Below are positions 24,855 to 34,149 of a DNA stretch of 64,000 bases, piece by piece. The notes beneath the pieces were generated by a model. That model did not search any database. It saw only the letters and a program-made list of their open reading frames with translations, and was not told the DNA's origin. This stretch comes from Chitinophagaceae bacterium. GTDB lineage: Bacteria > Bacteroidota > Bacteroidia > Chitinophagales > Chitinophagaceae. The DNA is taken from contig JAFMJI010000003.1 of NCBI GenBank assembly GCA_017853575.1, positions 62,001 through 126,000 on the forward strand, in the 5' to 3' direction. The position numbers were made by a program, and so were the translations under genes. The first letter of the stretch is position 1. Every line of letters starts with the position of its first letter.

Positions 24855-25903
24855 AATGATAGTTTTAGTGACTGAATAATTTGGTGAGCTTTTTTTGTAT
24901 GTGATGCTTTTGTTTTTTCTATTTCAATCAAAGCACCATTTTTTCTTTTGCTTTCATGTGCTGCTTCCATGAATGTATAAATCTCAATGGTCTCATCTGC
25001 AGATATTGGTGCTATGCCTGTTTGAAAAAATTGCAAAATAATTTGAAGCAGGTTGTCATACCCCTGAAATGGTCCCAATATCAAATTCCCATTTTCACCA
25101 TAAGCGGTTCCTCCGTAATCGTGTTTGCCATTGCGTGTTCCACGAAACGTACCAATCCTTCCATCATTCCATTCTCCAACTACTACATCAACATCATTGC
25201 TGGAGGTTCTTTTTACTTTCATACATCCCACGCCCATTACGGTATACAACAATTCAACTCCATGGATGCCATACCAGAAAAAATCAGGATGGGTTTTCTC
25301 TAACGTTGCAGGACTAAAACAATCAGCGCCCAACACTTTTCCGATTTTTCCTTTTGCAACTTGTTGTGCAGTTTCCATGTATCTCAGTGAAGAGCTTGAA
25401 AAAACTGGAACTTTGTATTCTTTTGCCAATTCATATATCGCAATCGTTGATGCTAGTGAATCTGCTACAGGTTTATCAATAAATACTGGTTTCCCGGCTT
25501 TGAAAACTTCTATCGCTTGCTGAAGATGAGGTCTTCCATCGTTGGTTTCCAAACAAACAAAATCAACTTTACTTAGTAGTTCAGCTATAGAACCAACAAT
25601 TTCAACTCCATATTTTTTCACTTCCTCCGTATATCCAGGAATTCTTTTTACAGATGATTCAATGTCTGCACTTCCATTCGGGTAAGCAGCAACTATTTTA
25701 AACGGAGATATATTGTTTGAATTGCCATTCAAGGCTTTTGTAAATGCAACACTGTGTGATGTATCCAATCCAATAATTCCAATTCTACCTGAGTGGACAG
25801 TTGAAGTCGCAAGCGCATTCAGGGGATTGTTGAATAGAACAGTTCCCATCATCAGTGTAGAAGAAGATAAAATAAAATCTCTCCGACCCAGATTTTTATT
25901 CAT
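24851..25903 (-). CDS. Tat-exported Gfo/Idh/MocA oxidoreductase, first gene of amino-sugar operon
   Basis: This 350-residue protein has an RR leader (MNKNLGRRDFILSSSTLMMG). The dinucleotide-binding start is GRIGIIGLDTSHSVAF, which has a GLDTSH in place of the usual glycine triad. The EKP position reads IDKP in FIDKPVADSL. The distal part contains FFWYGIHGVELLYTVMGVG. It ends in the ATGA overlap with the next oxidoreductase. As the first gene it follows a dyad (25932-25954) that could be an operator. The substrate is unknown; context suggests an amino sugar or a 3-keto derivative. Confidence 0.85.
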   Translation of the reverse strand: MNKNLGRRDFILSSSTLMMGTVLFNNPLNALATSTVHSGRIGIIGLDTSHSVAFTKALNGNSNNISPFKIVAAYPNGSADIESSVKRIPGYTEEVKKYGVEIVGSIAELLSKVDFVCLETNDGRPHLQQAIEVFKAGKPVFIDKPVADSLASTIAIYELAKEYKVPVFSSSSLRYMETAQQVAKGKIGKVLGADCFSPATLEKTHPDFFWYGIHGVELLYTVMGVGCMKVKRTSSNDVDVVVGEWNDGRIGTFRGTRNGKHDYGGTAYGENGNLILGPFQGYDNLLQIILQFFQTGIAPISADETIEIYTFMEAAHESKRKNGALIEIEKTKASHTKKAHQIIQSLKLSL

Positions 25904-25931
25904 AAGGCAAGCAAATTATTTTAAAAGCAAT

Positions 25932-25954
25932 CGATATTAAATTTAATCATATCG
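25932..25954. promoter_or_regulatory. Candidate operator dyad upstream of the amino-sugar operon
   Basis: The 23-bp element has outer arms CGATAT/ATATCG and an inner perfect 12-bp palindrome ATTAAATTTAAT. It ends 29 nt upstream of the first start codon (25903) of the oxidoreductase-nag operon. Symmetry and position suit a repressor site of LacI or GntR type. No regulator gene is adjacent, and AT-rich palindromes can be chance. Confidence 0.35.
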
Positions 25955-25986
25955 GTCCATACTTGATGCATGAACATCTATGATTT

Positions 25987-26006
25987 TTGGCTTTATAAAA
26001 AGCCAA
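25987..26006 (-). terminator. Hairpin directly after the orphan ABC ATPase gene
   Basis: TTGGCTTT and AAAGCCAA form an 8-bp perfect stem with loop ATAA, immediately after the stop codon at 26007-26009 (minus strand). On the minus strand it is followed by A-rich rather than T-rich sequence, so it is a weak intrinsic terminator at best, but it may define the mRNA 3' end before the nag operon. Confidence 0.4.
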
Positions 26007-26711
26007 TTATTCTTTTCCTATGATTTGAGCAACGTAAGAATTAACAGGGCTGGACTGAACAGATTGAGTTTCATCCATTTGAATGAGTTTACCCTCTTTT
26101 AAAATCATTAAACGGTCAGCCCAAGAAAGCAGCTCATCAGGATTGTGAGAAACCATGATGCAGGTCAACGAGGTTTCATTAAAAATATCTGCGAGCACCT
26201 GATGAATAATTTTTTTATTGATGCCGTCCAGGTTTGAAAACGGTTCATCCAATAGTAAGAGAGAAGGATTGCTGATCAAAGTTTTTGCAAGTGAAATACG
26301 TTGACGTTCTCCGCCTGAAAGTTGATTCGTCCTCCTTCTCAACAAATGATCAATCTTACAAAGTTTATATAAATGCCCTGCTGCTTCATCGCTGATTTTA
26401 TTATGCATCTCTAATATTTCTTCTACATAATAATTATTCAGCAACTCAAAGTGTTGTGACAAATAACCAATTTGCGGATGACCTGGAAGTAAAACTTCAT
26501 CCGGCCCTTTCACTCTTTTGTCTTGATAAGTTACCGATCCTGTTGTTGGCTGGATTAACCCGGCAATAATTTTCAGCAAAGTTGTTTTACCAGAACCAGT
26601 TTCGCCCATCAGTCCAAATTTCTCCCCCTTTTTCATGAAAAAACTTATTTCGTGCAGCGTCACACGTTCTTTTTCTGTTCTCGAAATCTGGTCTACAATC
26701 AGTTCGGCCAT
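26007..26711 (-). CDS. Orphan ABC transporter ATP-binding protein
   Basis: I place the start at the ATG at 26711 (MAELIVDQISRT), where homology to ABC ATPases begins; an in-frame start at 26774 would add 21 non-conserved residues. The protein (about 234 residues) has Walker A GETGSGKTT, signature QLSGGERQRISLAKTL, Walker B LLLLDEPFSNLDG and switch MVSHNPDE. All ATPase motifs are intact. No permease or binding protein is encoded next to it; downstream is the nag operon and upstream a divergent peptidase operon. It may serve a permease elsewhere. Confidence 0.85.
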   Translation of the reverse strand: MAELIVDQISRTEKERVTLHEISFFMKKGEKFGLMGETGSGKTTLLKIIAGLIQPTTGSVTYQDKRVKGPDEVLLPGHPQIGYLSQHFELLNNYYVEEILEMHNKISDEAAGHLYKLCKIDHLLRRRTNQLSGGERQRISLAKTLISNPSLLLLDEPFSNLDGINKKIIHQVLADIFNETSLTCIMVSHNPDELLSWADRLMILKEGKLIQMDETQSVQSSPVNSYVAQIIGKE

Positions 26712-26816
26712 TGGTTTTTGTTGGGACTGCAAAGCTACTTCCAATTTCAGTAAATAATGCCTGTTTCTCTTCAACTCTCATTAGAAATAAGTAAATTGAT
26801 TCATCAATATTTTAAT

Positions 26817-28433
26817 ATGAAAAAGTCTTTATTGTTATCTGTTTTAGTAGCAAGTTCACTGTTCTTTTATACAGTTTCTGTTCAAGCCCAAAAAAAGTAT
26901 GACGACAAACAATTGACAGCATTGAAAACCCAATTGTCAGAGTCTGTTGGCAAAAGAGCCAAGGATATTCAAGTGATGGTTGATCAGATTTTCAGTTATT
27001 CTGAGCTGGGATTTCAAGAGTGGGAGACCTCTGCTTTTATTACTTCTGTTTTGGAAAAAAATGGTTTTAGTGTTGAGAAAGGAATTTCAGGTGTGCCAAC
27101 TGCTTGGATGGCAAAGTGGGGAACAGGTTCACCAGTGATAGCACTGGGAAGTGATATTGATTGTATTCCGAAAGCATCTCAAAAACCAGGTGTTGCTTAC
27201 AAGTCGCCGATTGTTGAGGGTGCCCCTGGGCATGGTGAAGGACATAATTCAGGACAAGCGGTGATTATTTATGCAGCTATTGCCATGAAAGAATTGATGC
27301 AAAAAGAAAAAATTCCAGGAACCATTGTCATTTGGCCTGGAGTTGCTGAAGAGTTGGTTGGAACAAAAGCTTGGTATATAAGAGATGGATATTTTAAAAA
27401 CATCGACGCATGTATATTCACACATGTGAGTGGAGATTTTACTTGTGATTATGGTGATAATGGTGGAAACGGATTGGTAAGTGTGAGGTTTGATTTTGAT
27501 GGTGATGCTGCACACGCTGCAGGTGCACCATGGAGAGGGAAAAGTGCACTCGATGGAGTTGAATTGATGAACGTTGGATGGAATTACAAGCGCGAACATC
27601 TAAAACCCACCAACAGATCGCACTATGTTGTTGTAGATGGTGGTGATCAGCCCAATGTTGTTCCATCAAAAGCAAGTGTTTGGTATTATTTCAGGGAAAG
27701 AACATATGAAGACATCAAAGCCAATTATGATGCTGGAATCAAAATTGCGGATGGTGCAGCTATGATGTCTGGTACAACTGTTTCACATCAAATTTTGGGA
27801 ACCGCATGGCCAGGGCATTTCAACAAACCACTCGCTGAAGCGATGTATGCAAATATTAAAAAAGTTGGCATGCCTGTTTGGGATGATAAAGACCAAGCGA
27901 TGGCAAGAGCAGTTCAGAAATTAGTAGAAGCACCCAAAAAAGACAACAGTGGTAAACCAATTGATGGACTAAGAAAAGAAGTTGACAGTATAAAAGGGTC
28001 TGTAGCATTTTCATGGGGTGGAGGTTCAGATGATATCGCAGATATATCATGGAATGTTCCAACAATTGTTTTGCGTTTCCCAGCAAATATTCCAGGAACC
28101 AAAGGGCATCATTGGGCAGATGCAATCGCCATGGCTACTCCCATCGCACACAAGGGGTCTACTGCTGGTGCAAAAGCAACAGCGATGACCTTGTTGGATT
28201 GCTTTACCAATCCGCTTTTGATACCTGATGCAAAAAAATATTTTAAAGAGGTTCAAACAAAAGATGTTCAGTATAAACCATTCATCACTGAAAAAGATCC
28301 TCCTGCCATTCATTTAAATCAGGGAATCATGAATCAGTATAAGGATCAATTGAAAAAGTTTTATTATGATCCTTCTAAGTATGGAACATATTTGGAACAA
28401 TTGGGAATTGAATATCCAACTGTAAATAAATAA
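26817..28433 (+). CDS. Exported M20 family amidohydrolase (AbgB-like)
   Basis: The likely start is the ATG at 26817, giving MKKSLLLSVLVASSLFFYTV as a signal peptide. The protein (538 residues) resembles the AbgB branch of M20 amidohydrolases: SYSELGFQEWETSAFI near the start, ALGSDIDCIPKASQKPG, GEGHNSGQAVIIYAAIAMKE (metal-site region), GVAEELVGTKAW, the dimerisation domain FDFDGDAAHAAGAPWRGKSA and SWGGGSDDIADISWNVPT near the end. Such enzymes hydrolyse N-acyl amino acids or p-aminobenzoyl-glutamate-type amides. It is the first of three genes with gaps of about 10 nt, followed by an M24 peptidase and a serine hydrolase. Confidence 0.87.
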   Translation: MKKSLLLSVLVASSLFFYTVSVQAQKKYDDKQLTALKTQLSESVGKRAKDIQVMVDQIFSYSELGFQEWETSAFITSVLEKNGFSVEKGISGVPTAWMAKWGTGSPVIALGSDIDCIPKASQKPGVAYKSPIVEGAPGHGEGHNSGQAVIIYAAIAMKELMQKEKIPGTIVIWPGVAEELVGTKAWYIRDGYFKNIDACIFTHVSGDFTCDYGDNGGNGLVSVRFDFDGDAAHAAGAPWRGKSALDGVELMNVGWNYKREHLKPTNRSHYVVVDGGDQPNVVPSKASVWYYFRERTYEDIKANYDAGIKIADGAAMMSGTTVSHQILGTAWPGHFNKPLAEAMYANIKKVGMPVWDDKDQAMARAVQKLVEAPKKDNSGKPIDGLRKEVDSIKGSVAFSWGGGSDDIADISWNVPTIVLRFPANIPGTKGHHWADAIAMATPIAHKGSTAGAKATAMTLLDCFTNPLLIPDAKKYFKEVQTKDVQYKPFITEKDPPAIHLNQGIMNQYKDQLKKFYYDPSKYGTYLEQLGIEYPTVNK

Positions 28434-28443
28434 GTTGATCATC

Positions 28444-29715
28444 ATGAAAAATACATTTAACCGAAGAAATTTTTTAGGTTCGACAGCATTATTAACAGGA
28501 GGAATTGCATTGCCTTCTTTTCAAGTAGATGATGAACTTCCGCCTTCAATCCGTGATCTCAAGCCAATGATTGATGATGTTGTTCCAATTACCGTTGATG
28601 AAAGAAAACAACGGATCGCTAAAGCTCAGGAACTGATGGCGAAAGAAAAATTGGATGCAATTTTTATGGAGGGCACAACAACCTGTTTCTATTTTACTGG
28701 AATGAGATGGGGACAAAGTGAGCGAACGTTTGGTGTAGTCATTCCAGCAAAAGGTGAAATTGTTTATGTGTGTCCAAAGTTTGAAGATGATCGTGCCAAA
28801 GAATTAATCAATACTGCATTTGGATCTGAATTGCGTTGTTGGGAAGAACATGAGAGTCCTTATCAGGTTATATTAAATATTGTAAAAGACCGTGGTGTCA
28901 AATACAGAAGAATAGGGATGGAAGAGCGGGTGCGTTTTTTTATCGCAGATGGAGTGAGAAAAATTGCAAGCGGTTTTGAAGTAGTTGATGCAACACCGGT
29001 AACTGCAGGTTGCAGAATGTATAAAACCAAAGCTGAAATTGCATTGATGCAAAAAGCAAATGATGTAACGATTGAAGCATACAAAGCTGCATTTGCAACG
29101 ATTGTTCCTGGAATGTCTCAGTCGACTCTCTCAGTTAATATTGCAAGTGCATTCAGAAAATTAGGATACAGTGGTGGGGCAAGTGTTCAGGTAGGTAAAT
29201 ATTCAGCGCTGCCTCATGGTAGCATCACACCTCAGACCATTCGAGAAGGAGATGTTGTAATGGTAGATGGTGGTACAAGTTGTGAAGGCTATGCATCAGA
29301 TATTACACGCACCATTGTTGTTGGAAAGCCAACTCAACGACAAACGGATGTTTGGAATTTGGAAAAGAAAGCACAGGATGCTGCTCTTGCTGCTATGAAA
29401 ATTGGTGCACCATGTGAAGTGGTAGATGCAGCTGCAAGAAATGTTATCGAGGATGCAGGCTTTGGTAAAAATTATGGTTTGCCAGGCTTACCACACAGAA
29501 CAGGGCATGGTATTGGATTAGAAGGGCATGAATGGACAAACTTTGTTAAAGGGAATACCACCAAAATAGCACCTGGTATGTGCTTCAGTGATGAACCAAC
29601 TATTTCAATTCCTGGTGAATTTGGTATACGCCTCGAAGACTGTGTATATATTAGTGAGGATGGGCCTCACTTTTTTACCAAACAAAGCATTTCTATAGAA
29701 CAACCATTTGGATAA
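28444..29715 (+). CDS. Tat-type M24 family metallopeptidase
   Basis: I choose the ATG at 28444 (MKNTFNRRNFLGSTALLTGG), which puts the twin-arginine motif in its usual place. The pita-bread fold metal ligands are all present: VDGGTSCEGYASDITRT (two Asp), HRTGHGIGLEGHEW (His), SDEPTI (Glu) and GIRLEDCVYI (Glu). An N-terminal creatinase-like domain (KAQELMAKEKLDAIFM, YFTGMRWGQSERTFGV) precedes it. The family includes Xaa-Pro aminopeptidases and dipeptidases. With the M20 hydrolase in front (gap 10 nt) it suggests periplasmic peptide or N-acyl-peptide use. Confidence 0.88.
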   Translation: MKNTFNRRNFLGSTALLTGGIALPSFQVDDELPPSIRDLKPMIDDVVPITVDERKQRIAKAQELMAKEKLDAIFMEGTTTCFYFTGMRWGQSERTFGVVIPAKGEIVYVCPKFEDDRAKELINTAFGSELRCWEEHESPYQVILNIVKDRGVKYRRIGMEERVRFFIADGVRKIASGFEVVDATPVTAGCRMYKTKAEIALMQKANDVTIEAYKAAFATIVPGMSQSTLSVNIASAFRKLGYSGGASVQVGKYSALPHGSITPQTIREGDVVMVDGGTSCEGYASDITRTIVVGKPTQRQTDVWNLEKKAQDAALAAMKIGAPCEVVDAAARNVIEDAGFGKNYGLPGLPHRTGHGIGLEGHEWTNFVKGNTTKIAPGMCFSDEPTISIPGEFGIRLEDCVYISEDGPHFFTKQSISIEQPFG

Positions 29716-29724
29716 ATCAATTTT

Positions 29725-30873
29725 ATGATCAAGAAAATTTTATTGAGCTTTTTGGCAATCATTATGATTATCATAGGACTCACTTTTACAAGTCGTTTTT
29801 CACATTTAAGAAATTTTGCAGTATGGGGAGTGCATACCATCCATGATTACAAAACGCATCCTACCAGATTGGTAGCAAGTGGAGGTCATCCACAACCATG
29901 GTTGTTCGATTCTTCGTATAACAAAAAAGAAATACCAGCGAACTTGATGACCATCATCGACTCCAATGATACCCATGCTTTTCTCGTTCTTCAACATGGT
30001 AAGTTGGTATATGAAAAATATTGGGATGGATATGATACTGCCAGATTAAGCGGTTCATTTTCTGCTGCGAAAAGTATCATCTCTTTGTTGATTGGAATTG
30101 CCCTAGATGAAGGGAAAATAAAATCTCTCGAAGAACCAGTTTCAAATTATATACCCCATTTTAAAACAAATGGATTAGAAAAAATTCGCATCAAAGATTT
30201 ACTGACGATGAGTTCTGGCACCAATTATAATGAAGCAGACAAAGGATACTTTAGTCTTAATGCATATGGTTACTATGGAGATGACGAAGAATACATGGTT
30301 GGTAAAATGGAAAGAAAAGAAGAACCTGGAGTTTATTGGCAATATAGAAGCGGTGATACCCAAGTATTAGGCTTGATCGTTGAGAAAATATTTAATAAAT
30401 CCATCTCTGATTTGGTATCAGAAAGATTTATGCAACCCATGGGTGCAGAAGCAGATGCACTTTGGTTACTGGATGGATCAAAAAAACATGAAAAAGCTTT
30501 TTGCTGCTTCAACGCAGTTGCAAGAGATTATGCACGATTCGGACAACTGGTATTGAACAAGGGTAAATGGAATGACAAACAAATTGTTTCAGAGAAGTAT
30601 ATCAATGAGGCTACCACTCCTGCTAGCTATTTGAAGGATAGATATGAGAATGATAATCCTGTTGATTTTTATGGGTATCAATATTGGATCGTCAACCACA
30701 GTGGTGTTCATGCAATTGCTCAAAATGGACTCTTCGGACAATATGTGTACATCATACCAGAAAAAAATGCCGTTGTTGTTAGATTAGGTGAATCTAAAGT
30801 CATCAAACCAATTCATCACCACCAACCTGAAAATTATACATACATAGATGCAGCACTCTCCGTGTTGCAGTAG
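29725..30873 (+). CDS. Membrane-anchored serine hydrolase (beta-lactamase-related)
   Basis: This 382-residue protein has an N-terminal hydrophobic anchor (about residues 5-22) with no clear cleavage site. The S-x-x-K motif is SAAK at 113-116 in SGSFSAAKSIISLLIGIALDEGK. The second motif region is WQYRSGDTQVLGLIVEKIF, common in esterase-like members, and the late region has AIAQNGLFGQYVYIIPEKN. It is the last gene of the M20-M24 operon and ends 8 nt before a strong terminator hairpin. Likely a periplasmic peptidase or esterase. Confidence 0.85.
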   Translation: MIKKILLSFLAIIMIIIGLTFTSRFSHLRNFAVWGVHTIHDYKTHPTRLVASGGHPQPWLFDSSYNKKEIPANLMTIIDSNDTHAFLVLQHGKLVYEKYWDGYDTARLSGSFSAAKSIISLLIGIALDEGKIKSLEEPVSNYIPHFKTNGLEKIRIKDLLTMSSGTNYNEADKGYFSLNAYGYYGDDEEYMVGKMERKEEPGVYWQYRSGDTQVLGLIVEKIFNKSISDLVSERFMQPMGAEADALWLLDGSKKHEKAFCCFNAVARDYARFGQLVLNKGKWNDKQIVSEKYINEATTPASYLKDRYENDNPVDFYGYQYWIVNHSGVHAIAQNGLFGQYVYIIPEKNAVVVRLGESKVIKPIHHHQPENYTYIDAALSVLQ

Positions 30874-30881
30874 ATGAAAAT

Positions 30882-30912
30882 AAAAAGGCCAGATGTTGAT
30901 CTGGCCTTTTTT
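30882..30912. terminator. Intrinsic terminator, probably bidirectional
   Basis: GGCCAGAT / ATCTGGCC form a perfect 8-bp GC-rich stem with loop GTTG. Six T follow on the plus strand, and five A precede the stem, giving a T-run for the minus strand. It sits between the convergent serine hydrolase (ends 30873) and BNR protein (ends 30915) genes and can serve both. Confidence 0.9.
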
Positions 30913-30914
30913 AT

Positions 30915-33900
30915 TTAGAGGATAACAGCGTCTAACTGTTGCGACTTGTATAATTGATTGTAGTCCATAATGGATTTTCTTAGTGCCTCCAGATTTTTCT
31001 TCTGTGTATTCCACTCACTTTGTAAATCAGCAAGACGTGTTTTGATGCCTTGTGTAATGCGGGGATCTGGAGAATCTGCAAGTCCTTTGATATTGAAAAA
31101 TTCTGAATTGATCTTGCTTGGCCAGTTGATTACATCCTGTCCGTTTTGAATTCTGCTTTCAACAATGTTTGATTCCCATCCTTCAATGCTCTTCAATAAA
31201 TTTTTAGCTTCAGTCATAATTTTTTCTGCTCCAGTTTTATCCTTCAATACATCAACCTGATTTTGTAATTGCTTTTTAACTTTTCTTACTTCATTGACGG
31301 TTTTGTGAATCTCAGTGATGTTTGAAACAATGGTTTTCAAAATACTTTGCTGCTCATTCCATTCTGCTTCGGTTGCCTGAATACTTGGGTTACTCAACAA
31401 TGTAATTTCAGTTTCAACTGAACCATTTTTTGTCTCAAGTTTTGCTTTGTATTTTCCTGGTTTTACCGAATATCCATTGTAGGTTCCCCATACATATACG
31501 CCTTTCACATCAGGACTTACCTGGTCTACCCTGAAGTCCCACAGAAATCTGTTGTGTCCTTTTGCAACTGGAATGGTTGGAACAGGCAATGGACCTCCTG
31601 GATATTTACTGTATGATTCATCTTTTTTATTGCTGTAAGTTCTGATTACGTTGCCTGCTACATCACTGATGATCAGCTTCACAGTTTCACTGTCCAACGA
31701 TGCTGGAAGGAAATAATCAAGGATCACTCCTTCTGGTGCATTTTGACCTGCGGTATATTTTTCTTCTGGTAATCCATTACCACCTCCAAATTTGTAAGAT
31801 GGTTTTGGTGATACAATTTTTACTGTAGTTGCATCTACATATTGTTGAACAGCACCCAAATCATCCAAGATCCAAAATGCTCTTCCGGCTGTAGCTGCAA
31901 TCAGGTCATTGTCTCTGATAATTAAATCGGTTACTGGAACGATTGGTAGGTTTCTTTGGAAAGTCTCCCAAGTCAATCCTCCATCTTTAGACAAGTAAAA
32001 TCCTCTTTCACTGCCAGCGTATAATATATTTTTATTTTTCTTGTCTTCACGAATCACTTTTATAAAATCATCTGATTTTACACCATTAATGATTTTGGTC
32101 CATGTCTTTCCATAATCCGTGGTCTTGTATGAATAAGCGCCATAATCATTGAATTTGTATCTGGTGGCAGCAACATATGCAGTTCCTTTATCAAAAGATG
32201 ATAATTCAATGCTATTGATTTGTGATTCAGCCAAGTCTGGAGGCGTAACATTTGTCCATGTTTTTCCTCCATCCATAGTTACTTGTACAAAACCACAATC
32301 GCTTCCTGTCCAGATCACTCCTTTCTCCAATGGAGATTCCGCGATATAGAAAAGTGTATTGTAATTTTCTCCACCTGCTCCTTCGTTGGTGAATGGAATT
32401 CCACCGGGACCCTGTTTTGATTTTTCATTGCGTGTAAGATCCGGGCTGATCGCTTCCCAGCTCATTCCGCCATTGGTTGATTTCAATAAAACATTTCCTC
32501 CATGATAAATTGTTTTTGGATCATGGGGAGAAACAATGATGGGTGCATTCCAATTGAAACGGTATTTCATGTTGCGGGGTTCAATCGCAAGATTCATGGT
32601 TGGATATGCCTGAATATCTTTTGTTTCATTTGTTTTGGTATTCAATACTTCTATATAGCCTTGATAACATCCAGCATATATCAATGACGGATCGTTGATA
32701 TCAAATGCAGGAAATGCAGATTCACAACCTGGTCCGATGCTCCAATCTCTCTCTGTCAATGCTGGTCCGTTGCTTCTGCTAGCAACAATTACAGATGTAT
32801 TGTCTTGTTGACCTGCATATAATTTATATGGGAATACATTGTCTGCGTTCACTCTATAAAATTGTGCAGTTGGTTGATTCATGATGGATGACCATGATTT
32901 TGTATTGTCGTATGTAATCTCAGCACCTCCATCATCGGCCAATGCAATGATGCCTGAATAATTAGGGTGAATCCAGAGATCATGTGTATCTCCATGTTGT
33001 ACTTTAACGGGTGCAAATGTTCTTCCCCCATCAATGGATTTCATGACAGGTGCATTCAGCACATATACAAGATTTTCATTTTTAGGATCTGCAAATACTT
33101 CCATGTAATACCATGAGCGTGAACAGATGTCCTGGTTATTGGAAAGCATAGCCCAATTTTTTCCTCCATCATCAGATCTGTATAAACCTGATTTTGCTTT
33201 TTCAGTTTCAACAATTGCGAATACTCGGTTTGAGTTTGCACGAGAAACACTGATACCGATTTTACCCATTTGCTTTGGTAAACCATCTGTTAGTTTTGTC
33301 CAAGTATTTCCTTCATCGGTAGATTTCCAGATGGCAGATCCCGGTCCACCACTTGAAACTGTCCATGGAAATCTTCTGTGTTCCCATGATGCAGCATAAA
33401 GAATTCTTGGATTGTTCATGTCCATTGACAAAGAAGAAATACCAGTACTGTCATTGATGTATAAAACTTTTTTCCATGTTGCACCTCCATCGATTGATTT
33501 GTAAACGCCACGATCATTGTTAGGGCCATGAACTGTTCCCTGAGATGCTACAAAAACGATGTCTGAATTTTTTGGATGGATGGCGATATCAGAAATATGT
33601 CGGGTTTTTTCTAAACCAATATTCTTCCAAGTTTTACCTGCATCCGTAGATTTATAAACGCCGTTTCCATAACTCGTCATCACGCCTCTTACTGCGTGTT
33701 CACCTGTTCCAACATATATTACATTTGGATCAGACTCAGCAACAGCTATATCGCCGATACTTCCTACTGTAAAAAAACCATCAGAAATATTTTTCCAGCT
33801 GATGCCACCATCCTCTGTTGTCCATACTCCACCTCCGGTGTATCCTGCATAAAATTTCTGATCATTGTTGATGACTCCGCTTACTGCATTGGCGCGGCCT

Positions 33901-34049
33901 CCTCTGAATGGACCAACATTTCTCCATTTTAAATTTTTGAAAGTTGAGTCAGGACTCACCGTTGCAATTACATGAGCAACTTCTTTTTTCTTTTGTGCCG
34001 ATGCAAACAAGAGGCTGCAGGCAAACAATCCAAGGAGCAATTTTCTCAT
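30915..34049 (-). CDS. Large exported BNR/VPS10-like beta-propeller protein
   Basis: I take the ATG at 34049 (MRKLLLGLFACSLLFASAQ) because it gives a clean signal peptide; the protein has about 1044 residues. The N-terminal two thirds carry many Asp-box/BNR repeats, such as TTEDGGISWKNI, STDAGKTWKNI, SIDGGATWKKV, STDEGNTWTKL, SDDGGKNWAML and TMDGGKTWTNV, arranged as VPS10/sortilin-like or GH74-like propellers. The opening WRNVGPFRGGRANAVSGV is typical of a large Bacteroidota family annotated as glycosyl hydrolase, although catalysis is unproven. The C-terminal part has a beta domain (about 780-890) and a helical, coiled-coil-like end. It is a paralogue of 35711-38587. Confidence 0.82.
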   Translation of the reverse strand: MRKLLLGLFACSLLFASAQKKKEVAHVIATVSPDSTFKNLKWRNVGPFRGGRANAVSGVINNDQKFYAGYTGGGVWTTEDGGISWKNISDGFFTVGSIGDIAVAESDPNVIYVGTGEHAVRGVMTSYGNGVYKSTDAGKTWKNIGLEKTRHISDIAIHPKNSDIVFVASQGTVHGPNNDRGVYKSIDGGATWKKVLYINDSTGISSLSMDMNNPRILYAASWEHRRFPWTVSSGGPGSAIWKSTDEGNTWTKLTDGLPKQMGKIGISVSRANSNRVFAIVETEKAKSGLYRSDDGGKNWAMLSNNQDICSRSWYYMEVFADPKNENLVYVLNAPVMKSIDGGRTFAPVKVQHGDTHDLWIHPNYSGIIALADDGGAEITYDNTKSWSSIMNQPTAQFYRVNADNVFPYKLYAGQQDNTSVIVASRSNGPALTERDWSIGPGCESAFPAFDINDPSLIYAGCYQGYIEVLNTKTNETKDIQAYPTMNLAIEPRNMKYRFNWNAPIIVSPHDPKTIYHGGNVLLKSTNGGMSWEAISPDLTRNEKSKQGPGGIPFTNEGAGGENYNTLFYIAESPLEKGVIWTGSDCGFVQVTMDGGKTWTNVTPPDLAESQINSIELSSFDKGTAYVAATRYKFNDYGAYSYKTTDYGKTWTKIINGVKSDDFIKVIREDKKNKNILYAGSERGFYLSKDGGLTWETFQRNLPIVPVTDLIIRDNDLIAATAGRAFWILDDLGAVQQYVDATTVKIVSPKPSYKFGGGNGLPEEKYTAGQNAPEGVILDYFLPASLDSETVKLIISDVAGNVIRTYSNKKDESYSKYPGGPLPVPTIPVAKGHNRFLWDFRVDQVSPDVKGVYVWGTYNGYSVKPGKYKAKLETKNGSVETEITLLSNPSIQATEAEWNEQQSILKTIVSNITEIHKTVNEVRKVKKQLQNQVDVLKDKTGAEKIMTEAKNLLKSIEGWESNIVESRIQNGQDVINWPSKINSEFFNIKGLADSPDPRITQGIKTRLADLQSEWNTQKKNLEALRKSIMDYNQLYKSQQLDAVIL

Positions 34050-34096
34050 AAAGATGGTTTGAATAAATAATTTCAATTAAAGGGTATTGAAGATAT

Positions 34097-34123
34097 AAAA
34101 AAAGCTCCACCGAAGTGGAGCTT
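34097..34123 (-). terminator. Intrinsic terminator after the Gfo/Idh/MocA gene
   Basis: On the minus strand AAGCTCCAC / GTGGAGCTT form a perfect 9-bp stem closed by a C(TTCG)G tetraloop, which is unusually stable as RNA, followed by a run of T. It lies 27 nt after the stop of the gene ending at 34150 and before the BNR gene, so the two are probably separate transcripts. Confidence 0.9.
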
Positions 34124-34149
34124 AACACATAAAAGTGTGATGTGAAATC

